From NCBI RefSeq assembly GCF_007997385.1, contig NZ_VOSC01000025.1, forward strand, positions 248,292 to 312,291: DNA of 64,000 bases. The letters are read 5' to 3'. Position 1 is the stretch's first letter. Each line of letters opens with the position of its first letter. A program made the position numbers and the translations under genes. Shown piece after piece: positions 26,221 to 34,596 of the stretch. Below the pieces are notes generated by a model. That model was not told where the DNA came from, did not search any database, and was given only the letters and a program-made list of their open reading frames with translations. This DNA is from Seonamhaeicola algicola (GTDB lineage: Bacteria; Bacteroidota; Bacteroidia; Flavobacteriales; Flavobacteriaceae).

Positions 26221-27198
26221 TTGAAAATAGTAGAGCAAATTAAACAACCCATAGCTTTTGAAATGGAACTTTTTGAACAAAAGTTTCAGCTTTCAATGTC
26301 TAGTAAAGTGGCATTGTTAAACAGAATAACCCATTATATTGTAAACCGCAAAGGCAAGCAAATGCGGCCAATGTTTGTGTTTTTAGTTGCTAAAATGGTA
26401 TCTGGTGGCGAGGTTAGAGAGCGTACTTATCGTGGTGCTTCAGTAATAGAGCTTATTCATACAGCTACTTTAGTGCATGATGATGTTGTTGATGATAGTA
26501 ACCGAAGACGCGGATTCTTCTCTGTAAATGCACTTTGGAAAAATAAAATAGCCGTTTTAATTGGAGATTTTCTACTGTCTAAAGGTTTGTTGTTATCAAT
26601 TGATAATAATGATTTTGACTTGCTTAAAATAATTTCGGTAGCTGTACGCGAAATGAGTGAAGGCGAGTTGTTGCAAATTGAAAAGGCCAGAAAACTTGAT
26701 ATTACCGAAGAAGTTTACTATGAAATTATTCGTCAAAAAACAGCAACTTTAATAGCAGCTTGTTGTAGTTTGGGGGCGGCATCCGTTAAACCAGAGTCTC
26801 AACATGTTGAAAAAATGCGCAAGTTTGGTGAGCTTATAGGTATGGCATTTCAAATTAAAGATGATTTATTTGATTATGGTAATGCAGCTATAGGAAAACC
26901 AACCGGTATTGATATTAAAGAGCAAAAAATGACCTTGCCTTTAATTTACGCCCTTAATAATGCCAATAAAAAAGATAAGCGTTGGTTAATAAATTCTATA
27001 AAAAATCATAATAAAGATACAAAGCGGGTAAAGCAAGTTATAGAGTTTGTTAAAAATAATGGAGGTTTAGAGTATGCTATTAATAAAATGAAAGCATTTC
27101 AAACGGAGGCCTTATCAATGTTAAATGATTACCCAGATTCAGAGTTTAAAACCTCTTTAGAGTTAATGGTAAATTATGTAATTGATAGAAAAAAATAG
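26221..27198 (+). CDS. Polyprenyl diphosphate synthase (octaprenyl/heptaprenyl type)
   Basis: A 325-aa trans-prenyltransferase extending isoprenoid chains, most likely for the menaquinone side chain. Both aspartate-rich motifs are present: HDDVVDDSNRRRG (FARM) and IKDDLFDYG (SARM). The start is a TTG at 26221, chosen because MKIVEQIKQPI matches the usual N-terminus of flavobacterial homologs; the next ATG (MELFEQ) would lose 13 residues. Confidence 0.92.
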   Translation: MKIVEQIKQPIAFEMELFEQKFQLSMSSKVALLNRITHYIVNRKGKQMRPMFVFLVAKMVSGGEVRERTYRGASVIELIHTATLVHDDVVDDSNRRRGFFSVNALWKNKIAVLIGDFLLSKGLLLSIDNNDFDLLKIISVAVREMSEGELLQIEKARKLDITEEVYYEIIRQKTATLIAACCSLGAASVKPESQHVEKMRKFGELIGMAFQIKDDLFDYGNAAIGKPTGIDIKEQKMTLPLIYALNNANKKDKRWLINSIKNHNKDTKRVKQVIEFVKNNGGLEYAINKMKAFQTEALSMLNDYPDSEFKTSLELMVNYVIDRKK

Positions 27199-27289
27199 GC
27201 AATACCAACCCTTTTTTATTTTCTTAAAAATAACTTTTTATTAAAAGCCTACTTTTTTTGCATGTAAAAATTCTTGTAACTTTACCCCA

Positions 27290-27898
27290 ATGCATACCCC
27301 AATACAAAACTATATTCCGCAAGCGGCATGGGCACAATTACAACAATTATTAGCACATGATAATTTAGTAGTTAAAATTAAAAATGAGCGTAAAACCCGT
27401 CACGGAGATTATAGGTCTTTGCCAAATGGTAAACATCAAATAACCGTAAATGCTAATTTAAATAGCTACCGTTTTTTAATAACACTTGTACATGAAATTG
27501 CCCATTTTGAAGCCTATAAAACATACGGAACACACATAAAACCACATGGTAAAGAGTGGAAATATACATTCCAGCGTTTAATGTTACCATTTTTAAATCC
27601 TCAGGTATTTCCCCATAATTTGTTGCCTTTGTTGGCCAATCATTTTAAAAACCCTAAAGCATCTAGCGATACAGATACGCAATTGGCCTTAGCATTAAAG
27701 CAATTTAACGCGCCCAATAATAAAGTTTATGTGTTTCAGTTACCTTTAAACAGTATTTTTAAACTCTATAACGGTAAAATATTTAAAAAAGGGAAAAAAC
27801 GTACAAAACGTTTTGAATGTGTTGAAATAAAAACAGGAAAATTGTATCTTTTTAACCCAAATGCAGAAGTAGAACTTATACAAAACAACCATGAATAA
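27290..27898 (+). CDS. SprT-like zinc metalloprotease domain protein
   Basis: A 202-aa protein with a SprT-like fold. The active-site motif is HEIAHF (HExxH, around residue 67), followed by the downstream histidine segment HIKPHGKEWK. Homologs of SprT/Spartan cleave protein in DNA-protein crosslinks in eukaryotes, but the bacterial role is unclear. The C-terminal half is basic. The end overlaps manC by 8 bp. A degenerate TAACTTTA box lies close to the start. Confidence 0.82.
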   Translation: MHTPIQNYIPQAAWAQLQQLLAHDNLVVKIKNERKTRHGDYRSLPNGKHQITVNANLNSYRFLITLVHEIAHFEAYKTYGTHIKPHGKEWKYTFQRLMLPFLNPQVFPHNLLPLLANHFKNPKASSDTDTQLALALKQFNAPNNKVYVFQLPLNSIFKLYNGKIFKKGKKRTKRFECVEIKTGKLYLFNPNAEVELIQNNHE

Positions 27899-28970
27899 AA
27901 ATTATTACGCCATTTTAATGGCAGGAGGTGTAGGCTCAAGGTTTTGGCCGGTAAGCACACAAGAATTTCCTAAACAGTTTCATGACATGTTAGGAACAGG
28001 CGATACGCTTATTCAAAAAACATTTCAAAGATTATCACGCTTAATTCCTAAAGAAAATATTTTCATTTTAACTAACGAGCGTTATAATGATTTGGTTTTA
28101 CAGCAGTTGCCCGAAGTTAAACAACGCCAAGTAGTTTTAGAACCCGCAATGCGTAATACGGCGCCTTGTATTTTATATGCATCATTAAAAATTCAAAAAG
28201 AAAATCCAGATGCTGTAATGATTGTGGCACCAAGTGATCATTGGATTGAAGATGAAGTAATCTTTGCCAAAAACGTACAAACAGCATTTGATTATTGTGC
28301 CGATAATGAGGCGTTAATGACACTTGGTATTCAACCAACATTTCCAAATACAGGTTACGGTTATATTGAATTTGATAAAAATGCTTCTGAAGCTATAAAA
28401 GCAGTAAATCAATTTAGAGAAAAGCCAGATTATGAAACTGCTAAATCGTTCATTTCTCAAGGTAATTTTTTATGGAATGCAGGTATTTTTATGTGGAGTG
28501 CAAAAAGCGTTGTAAAAGCTTTTGAAAGTAATCAACCCGAATTATACAAACATTTTGAAGCAGGTATTTCAGTGTATAACACAGATGAAGAAGAAGCTTT
28601 CATTAAAGAAAATTATCCGTTAGCCGAAAATATTTCTGTAGATTATGCTATTATGGAAAAATCTAATAACGTAAAGGTTATTGCTGCAGAATTTGATTGG
28701 AACGATTTAGGAACTTGGGGAAGTTTATACAATAAATTAGGCGCTAATAACAATGGGAATGCCGTTGTAAATGCCCGAACTTTAACCGAGGATGCCTCAG
28801 GAAATATGATTAGAACCAAAAACAATAAAATTGTAGTTGTAGATGGTTTAAATGATTATATTGTGGTAGATAAAGAAGATGTTTTACTTATTTATCCTAA
28901 AGCAAAAGAACAAGACATTAAAAAAGTACTTCAAAAAGTAAAAGACAAATTTGGAGAACAATACGGGTAA
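27891..28970 (+). CDS. manC: Mannose-1-phosphate guanylyltransferase
   Basis: Makes GDP-mannose for surface polysaccharide or glycoprotein assembly. The 359-aa protein starts with the nucleotidyltransferase signature LMAGGVGSRFWPVS ... FPKQF and has VAPSDHWI, NTGYGYIEF, REKPD and FLWNAGIFMW. The phosphomannose isomerase domain found in longer ManC/AlgA proteins is absent. It is translationally coupled to the SprT-like gene (8-bp overlap) and ends 6 bp before the DUF389 gene. Confidence 0.94.
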   Translation: MNKNYYAILMAGGVGSRFWPVSTQEFPKQFHDMLGTGDTLIQKTFQRLSRLIPKENIFILTNERYNDLVLQQLPEVKQRQVVLEPAMRNTAPCILYASLKIQKENPDAVMIVAPSDHWIEDEVIFAKNVQTAFDYCADNEALMTLGIQPTFPNTGYGYIEFDKNASEAIKAVNQFREKPDYETAKSFISQGNFLWNAGIFMWSAKSVVKAFESNQPELYKHFEAGISVYNTDEEEAFIKENYPLAENISVDYAIMEKSNNVKVIAAEFDWNDLGTWGSLYNKLGANNNGNAVVNARTLTEDASGNMIRTKNNKIVVVDGLNDYIVVDKEDVLLIYPKAKEQDIKKVLQKVKDKFGEQYG

Positions 28971-28976
28971 AATTTT

Positions 28977-30449
28977 ATGAGCGAAGAAAGCAAATTCAAT
29001 TTCACTGATGATGAGGTGAAACCACAAAAAAGCGTAGAGCAATCTAAACAAGCAGTAAAAAAAGATGCGCAAGGTTTATTTAAAAGTATAAAAACCTTTT
29101 TTAGTGAACTATTAGATTTTAGAGATGATACTGATAGAGATGCCACTATTGCTGCCATTAAAGGTGATATACCCTTTAAAGGCGCCACCGCTTGGATTTT
29201 AATTTGTTCTATTTTTGTGGCTTCTATTGGTTTAAATGCAAACTCAACAGCAGTTGTAATTGGTGCCATGTTAATTTCGCCACTTATGGGGCCAATTTTA
29301 GGCGTGGGGCTTTCTATTGCTATAAACGATATTGATACATTAAAACGCTCGTTAATAAACTTGGCTATTATGATAGTTTTAAGTTTGCTAACAGCGTTTT
29401 TGTTTTTTAGGTTTTTCCCGTTAAGTGAAGATACTTCAGAGCTTTTAGGACGTGTAAAGCCAGATATACGTGATGTTTTAATAGCATTTTTTGGTGGTTC
29501 AGCATTAATAATAGCACGTACCAAAAAAGGCACAATAGCATCAGTAATTTTTGGTGTTGCTATTGCAACGGCTTTAATGCCACCATTGTGTACAGCAGGT
29601 TATGGTTTAGCAAAAGCAAATTGGGAATACTTTGGGCAAGCTATGTATTTATTCACAATAAATACCATTTTTATTGCGCTTGCAACATTTTTAGTGCTTA
29701 AAATTTTACGCTTTCCAATGCTTAAATATGCCAACTCTAAAAAGCGTAAGCGTATAGCACAACTAGCATCATTAATAGCAATAATAGTAATGATTCCGGC
29801 ATCATTTACATTTTGGAGTGTTTACAAAGAAAGTACATTTAACAGAGATGCTATACGATTTATAGAAACCGAATTAGGCGCATTACCACATGCCGAATAT
29901 ATTAAAAAGAATACAACATATAAATATGGTGATGAAGCTGATGGTATTATTGAATTAAACTCTTTTGGTTTAGATGAAATTCCGGAGTCAACCATTACAA
30001 TACTTAAAAAAAGACTTGAAGATTACCCTGCATTGATTAAAGAAAACACACAACTTGTCTTTAATCAAAACCGTAATAGTTCGGTTGATGGGTTTAAGTA
30101 TATGAAAGAATTACGATTAAGAGATTCTTTAGATTTACTTTCGCAACAAGGTAAAATTAACTATTTAGAACAACGTTTAAAATCTTTAGAACGTTTTGAA
30201 AAAAACTTTATTCCGTTTGAAGAACTCATTGCTGAAGTTCAAATTAACTACGAAAAAATAGAAAGTATTTCGTTTTCAAATGTTATAAAATCTAACTTTA
30301 AAAAAATTGATACCATATCAGTTTTTGAAGTTAAATGGATTGATTCACTAACTAACGATGCTACCCGAAAAACCGAAAGAGCTAAGCTTGAAAAATGGTT
30401 TAAACAAAAGTTAGATTTAGATTCTTTGGTAGTTAAAAGGGCCAATTAA
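28977..30449 (+). CDS. DUF389 integral membrane protein
   Basis: A 490-aa membrane protein. After an acidic/basic cytoplasmic head (about 60 residues) come at least five to six membrane spans in the DUF389 (TIGR00341-type) domain, with the core motif STAVVIGAMLISPLMGPILGVG and the ATALMPPLCTAGYG helix. The last 200 residues are soluble and partly coiled. Molecular function is unknown. Six bases separate it from manC. Confidence 0.85.
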   Translation: MSEESKFNFTDDEVKPQKSVEQSKQAVKKDAQGLFKSIKTFFSELLDFRDDTDRDATIAAIKGDIPFKGATAWILICSIFVASIGLNANSTAVVIGAMLISPLMGPILGVGLSIAINDIDTLKRSLINLAIMIVLSLLTAFLFFRFFPLSEDTSELLGRVKPDIRDVLIAFFGGSALIIARTKKGTIASVIFGVAIATALMPPLCTAGYGLAKANWEYFGQAMYLFTINTIFIALATFLVLKILRFPMLKYANSKKRKRIAQLASLIAIIVMIPASFTFWSVYKESTFNRDAIRFIETELGALPHAEYIKKNTTYKYGDEADGIIELNSFGLDEIPESTITILKKRLEDYPALIKENTQLVFNQNRNSSVDGFKYMKELRLRDSLDLLSQQGKINYLEQRLKSLERFEKNFIPFEELIAEVQINYEKIESISFSNVIKSNFKKIDTISVFEVKWIDSLTNDATRKTERAKLEKWFKQKLDLDSLVVKRAN

Positions 30450-30493
30450 AAAACACTACAATAAAAATATTTTTTATAAATGAATTATATTTT

Positions 30494-30501
30494 TATTTTT
30501 G
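30494..30501 (+). promoter_or_regulatory. -7 promoter box of the GH105-BNR_4 gene
   Basis: TATTTTTG, matching TAnnTTTG. The palindrome at 30506-30521 begins 5 bp downstream, so it would cover the transcription start. Confidence 0.5.
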
Positions 30502-30505
30502 AAAA

Positions 30506-30521
30506 ATACAATCGATTGTAT
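30506..30521. promoter_or_regulatory. 16-bp palindrome, LacI-family operator-like
   Basis: ATACAATCGATTGTAT is a perfect palindrome whose centre AATCGATT fits the AAnCGnTT core typical of LacI/GalR-family operators. It sits between the -7 box and the start codon of a sugar-uronide hydrolase gene, a position where a bound repressor would block transcription. No LacI-type gene is in this window. Confidence 0.6.
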
Positions 30522-30553
30522 AGTATGTTATTTCAACTAAACTAAACTATTTC

Positions 30554-32965
30554 ATGAAACAAATTATCTTCTATTTGATGGTTATATTTTTATGTTTCAA
30601 TTGCGAAACAAAAGACGAAACTATAAAAACACCAAATCCTAAAGAAGTTTTAAAACTTACAGAAAAAGTGGCCAATTGGCAAATTGAAACTTTTGAAGAC
30701 ATGGGCAAGTATAGAGCTTTGCCATCTGAAGAACATAGAAAAAAATGGCATAACAGAAAAAAACATCATGAATTAGATTGGACAAACGCTGCACTTTACG
30801 CAGGTATGTTTCAGCTTTCAGAAGTATCACACTATCCAAAATATATTAACTGGCTCACGCAAATTGGTAACAAAAATAAATGGCAATTACATAAACGTAT
30901 GTACCATGCCGATGATCATGCTGTTGGGCAAATGTATCTCAATCTTCATCAAAATATTAGGTTAAAACATATAGCTAAAATACAACCCACAAAACAAAGG
31001 TTCGATTCTATAATAAAAAGTGAAAGAGGAAAAGAATATCAATGGAATTGGTGCGATGCCCTTTTTATGGCACCACCAGTTTGGGCTAAACTAGCAAAAA
31101 TAACTAAAGATACTACGTACTTACATTACATGGATACCCAATACCACAAAACCTATAATGAACTTTGGGATGAAGAAGCGCAGTTGTTTTTTAGAGATAA
31201 ATCGTATTTTGATAAACGTGAAAATAATGGTAATAAGATATTCTGGTCACGCGGTAATGGTTGGGTTTTTGGTGGTTTAGCACTCATGATTCCAGATTTG
31301 CCTAAAAATTGGAAAGGCCGCACGTTTTATGAAGATACTTTTAAAAAAATAGCACAAACATTATTAAAAACACAACGTAATGATGGTACTTGGTCTGCAG
31401 GTATTTTAGGAGGGCTAGATGTTTATGAAACTGTAGAAACCAGCGGCACATCGTTTTTTACTTACGGAATTGCATGGGGTATTAATAACGGTTTACTTGA
31501 TAAGGCTACATATGAGTCTGTATTATTTAAAGCTTGGAACGCTCTAACAAAATGTGTAAATGAAAACGGCATGTTGGGCTACGTACAACCAATTGGTGCA
31601 GCACCAGGAGAGAGTTTTAAAGATTACACAGAAGTATATGGTATAGGTGCTTTTTTAGCTGCAGGAGCCCAAATGTATAAATATTTAAACACATTTCATC
31701 CATTAGCTAGAGATACACAATACAAAACCTTTATGACTGATGGTGGCTGGTGTTGGTATCAAGACCCAAGAGCTATTATTAATAATAATAAATTATTAAT
31801 TGCAGGATTAAGTGGGCAAAGTGGAGATGTGCGTTTGGGGGTTTACGACCTAAAATCTGAAAAAAATGATAGTACCATAACGTTACACAAACAATTACAA
31901 AGAGATGACCATAATGTACCAGCATTATATGTAAAACCAGATGAAAGCGTTCTGGCAGTGTGGGCAAAACATGGTAATGAAAAGGTGCATTATTACAGTA
32001 CAGCTTCTGCTCCAAATTACTTAAAATGGGAAAAAACAAATACTATAAAGCATGAGTATAACCATAAAAATGGTGTTACTTACATGAACTTGTACTATTT
32101 AAAAAATGAAGATAAATTATATAATTTTTTCAGAAGCGGTGAAACATTCAATCCTTCGTTTATAACGTCTTCAAACCATGGCAACACCTGGGGAGAATAT
32201 ACCCATTTTATAGCAAATGATATTAAAGGCTACCAGCGTCCGTATGCTAGATATTTTCAAGTGAATGATAATACTGTTGGTATTTCGTATACAGATGGTC
32301 ATCCACGTCAGTACGGAAATAATCTTTTTTATGTAGAATTTAAAAATGGCGCATTTTATAAAGCCGATGGCACAAAAATTAAAGATTTAAAAGCGGGTGC
32401 TTTAAGAACTTCTGAAGGCGAAAAATTATATATTGGAAGTAATACTTACAATAAATCTATTATAACCGAAAGCGTACCAAATAGTGCATGGACTTGTGCC
32501 ATGGCCACCGATGAAAATAATAACCCACATATTGGATATTCTTTATATATAAATGATGCTGACCATAGATATAGAATAGTGTCATGGGACGGAAAACAAT
32601 GGCATGATAGAGAAATTGCCTATGCAGGAAAGTATTTATATAAAGAAGAAAGCAGCTATACAGGATTAATGGCTTTTGATCCTGAAAATCCTAGTAAAGT
32701 ATATATTTCATCAGATGTTGATCCTTCAACAGGAAACGATTTGGGTGGTGTACACGAAATTTATGAAGCTAATATTGGTTTAAACGATGATATTAATACT
32801 ATTTCATGGAAAGCAGTTACTTCAAATTCAAATTACAGAAACATTCGCCCTATAGTAGTTGCTAACCAAGGGTATAAAGTATTGTTGTGGCTTAATGGCC
32901 CATGGTATGATTATGAAAATTACAACTCGAATGTTCAAGGTATAATTTTAGAAAAACCCGAGTAA
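30554..32965 (+). CDS. Surface lipoprotein: GH105 unsaturated uronyl hydrolase fused to BNR_4 propeller domain
   Basis: An 803-aa lipoprotein. Signal sequence with lipidated Cys17 (LCFNC); the mature start CETKDE contains a K-D-E run resembling the flavobacterial lipoprotein export signal, so surface exposure is likely. Residues about 25-385 form a GH105/GH88 alpha-barrel (WTNAALYAGMF, WCDALFMAPPVWAKL, FWSRGNGWVFGGLA), which removes 4,5-unsaturated uronic acid from oligosaccharide ends. Residues about 395-800 are a BNR_4 beta-propeller (GGWCWYQDPRAI, RDDHNVPAL, YTDGHPRQYGNNLFYVEFKNG), the Pfam family that includes some PL24/PL25-type ulvan lyases. If the propeller is a lyase, one polypeptide would both cut the polymer and clear the resulting unsaturated end; this is inference. 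Confidence 0.85.
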   Translation: MKQIIFYLMVIFLCFNCETKDETIKTPNPKEVLKLTEKVANWQIETFEDMGKYRALPSEEHRKKWHNRKKHHELDWTNAALYAGMFQLSEVSHYPKYINWLTQIGNKNKWQLHKRMYHADDHAVGQMYLNLHQNIRLKHIAKIQPTKQRFDSIIKSERGKEYQWNWCDALFMAPPVWAKLAKITKDTTYLHYMDTQYHKTYNELWDEEAQLFFRDKSYFDKRENNGNKIFWSRGNGWVFGGLALMIPDLPKNWKGRTFYEDTFKKIAQTLLKTQRNDGTWSAGILGGLDVYETVETSGTSFFTYGIAWGINNGLLDKATYESVLFKAWNALTKCVNENGMLGYVQPIGAAPGESFKDYTEVYGIGAFLAAGAQMYKYLNTFHPLARDTQYKTFMTDGGWCWYQDPRAIINNNKLLIAGLSGQSGDVRLGVYDLKSEKNDSTITLHKQLQRDDHNVPALYVKPDESVLAVWAKHGNEKVHYYSTASAPNYLKWEKTNTIKHEYNHKNGVTYMNLYYLKNEDKLYNFFRSGETFNPSFITSSNHGNTWGEYTHFIANDIKGYQRPYARYFQVNDNTVGISYTDGHPRQYGNNLFYVEFKNGAFYKADGTKIKDLKAGALRTSEGEKLYIGSNTYNKSIITESVPNSAWTCAMATDENNNPHIGYSLYINDADHRYRIVSWDGKQWHDREIAYAGKYLYKEESSYTGLMAFDPENPSKVYISSDVDPSTGNDLGGVHEIYEANIGLNDDINTISWKAVTSNSNYRNIRPIVVANQGYKVLLWLNGPWYDYENYNSNVQGIILEKPE

Positions 32966-32977
32966 ATTTAAATTAAT

Positions 32978-33745
32978 TTATGCGTTTTCTTCTAAGTACA
33001 TTTGACGTACTTTTTTAAATAAATTTGAAGAATACACAAAGTCTGTAACAGATTCGTTATCGGTTTTAAAAATGGTTTTATTGGAACCTTCCCAGGCTTT
33101 TAATCCATTTCTTAAAAACACAATTTTTTCGCCAATTTCCATAACCGAGTTCATATCATGAGAGTTAATTACTGTTACAATTTGGTACTCATCGGTTATT
33201 TCTTGTATTAAATTGTCAATTACAATGGCTGTTTTAGGGTCTAAACCAGAGTTTGGTTCATCACAAAACAAGTACTTAGGGTTATTTACAATGGCACGTG
33301 CTATAGCTACACGTTTTTGCATACCACCAGAGGCTTCACTAGGCATTTTATTATGAGCATCGGGTAAGTTTACACGTTTTAAAACAAGGTCGGCTCTATC
33401 TTCCATTTCGCTTTTACTCATTTTAGTAAACATTTGTAGCGGGAACATTACGTTTTGTGCAATGGTCATAGAATCAAAAAGAGCACTTCCTTGAAATACC
33501 ATGCCAATTTCGGCACGTAAATCGCGTTTTTGGTCTTCGGTTAAACTAGAAAAAATTTTACCATCATAAGCAATGCTTCCTTCTTCATAACTAAATAAAC
33601 CTAATAAGCATTTTAAAAATACAGTTTTACCTGAGCCACTTTGCCCAATTATAAGATTGGTTTTTCCTTTTTCAAAAGTGGTGCTAATACCTTTTAAAAT
33701 TTCGGTATTACCAAATGATTTATGTAAATTTTTAACCTCTATCAT
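32978..33745 (-). CDS. mlaF: MlaF-like ABC transporter ATP-binding protein
   Basis: A 255-aa ABC ATPase with Walker A IGQSGSGKT, signature ASGGMQKRVAIARA and Walker B YLFCDEP. The signature and the SGLDP segment match the Mla/Ttg2A group that energises lipid movement between the membranes. The ATG at 33745 overlaps the mlaE stop by one base (TAATG); a longer start at 33805 would run back into mlaE. The substrate-binding MCE protein (MlaD) is not here. Confidence 0.88.
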   Translation of the reverse strand: MIEVKNLHKSFGNTEILKGISTTFEKGKTNLIIGQSGSGKTVFLKCLLGLFSYEEGSIAYDGKIFSSLTEDQKRDLRAEIGMVFQGSALFDSMTIAQNVMFPLQMFTKMSKSEMEDRADLVLKRVNLPDAHNKMPSEASGGMQKRVAIARAIVNNPKYLFCDEPNSGLDPKTAIVIDNLIQEITDEYQIVTVINSHDMNSVMEIGEKIVFLRNGLKAWEGSNKTIFKTDNESVTDFVYSSNLFKKVRQMYLEENA

Positions 33746-34482
33746 TATCCTAAAAGCATTCCGGTTATTATATAGTTTAAAAGAATTATAACTACAGATG
33801 TCCACACAAAGGCCGTGGTACTAGCTTTACCAACTTCTAGGGCGCCACCTTTCATGTAATACCCATAAAACGACGGTACTGTTGCTAAAATAAAAGCAAA
33901 CACAAAGGTTTTTATAAAAGCATAGGTTACATGAAATGTATCAAAATCTGTTTGTATACCAGTTATATAATCTGTTAGGGTAGAGTAACCACCAAAAATA
34001 CTAGCAGCCATACCGCCTAAAATGCCTAAAAACATACCAATAGCAATGGCAAATGGGTAAAGCATTAAAGCTACTGTTTTTGGAAAAACTAAGTAGTTTA
34101 ATGAGTTTATACCCATAACTTCAAGCGCATCAATTTGTTCTGTAACACGCATGGTACCTATACTTGACGTTATAAAAGAGCCTACTTTACCAGCCATAAT
34201 GATAGAGGTAAATGTTGGTGCAAACTCTAAAATAACCGATTGCCTAGTGGCAAAACCAACCAAATACCGTGGTATTAAAGGGTTATCTATATTTAAAGCA
34301 GTTTGTATGGTTACAACACCACCAACAAAAAACGATATAAAAGCAATAATACCTAGCGAGTTTATTATTAAATCGTCTATGTCTTTTAGTATTAATGAGC
34401 GCATAACAGGCCATTTTGTTGGCTTTTTAAACATTTCTGCAATCATTAAAAAATATAAACCAATGTTATGAAGGTATTTCAT
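33745..34482 (-). CDS. mlaE: MlaE-family ABC transporter permease
   Basis: A 245-aa membrane protein of the MlaE/YrbE group, with five to six spans and the family core VLEFAPTFTSIIMAGKVGSFITSSIGTMRVTEQIDALEVMG (split here over the coupling region). It probably transports phospholipid or another apolar lipid between outer and inner membrane. It is first in a two-gene operon with the ATPase. A degenerate TACTTTAG box lies upstream on the minus strand near 34520. Confidence 0.9.
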   Translation of the reverse strand: MKYLHNIGLYFLMIAEMFKKPTKWPVMRSLILKDIDDLIINSLGIIAFISFFVGGVVTIQTALNIDNPLIPRYLVGFATRQSVILEFAPTFTSIIMAGKVGSFITSSIGTMRVTEQIDALEVMGINSLNYLVFPKTVALMLYPFAIAIGMFLGILGGMAASIFGGYSTLTDYITGIQTDFDTFHVTYAFIKTFVFAFILATVPSFYGYYMKGGALEVGKASTTAFVWTSVVIILLNYIITGMLLG

Positions 34483-34562
34483 AGAAAATTTTGTTACTGC
34501 TAAAGTAAAAAAAACTTAGTGGTATTTAACCTTAATTTTAAATAATGCTATTTTAAAAGTAC

Positions 34563-34570
34563 TATTTTTG
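34563..34570 (+). promoter_or_regulatory. -7 promoter box of pafA
   Basis: TATTTTTG, matching TAnnTTTG, 26 bp before the ATG. Confidence 0.45.
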
Positions 34571-34596
34571 GTGCCTTTAAAATATATAAATAGAAA

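Noticed and set aside
28931-29533. Minus-strand 200-codon ORF across manC/DUF389
   Set aside because: It spans the ends of two solid plus-strand genes and has a low-complexity Ser/Ile/Lys-rich translation.
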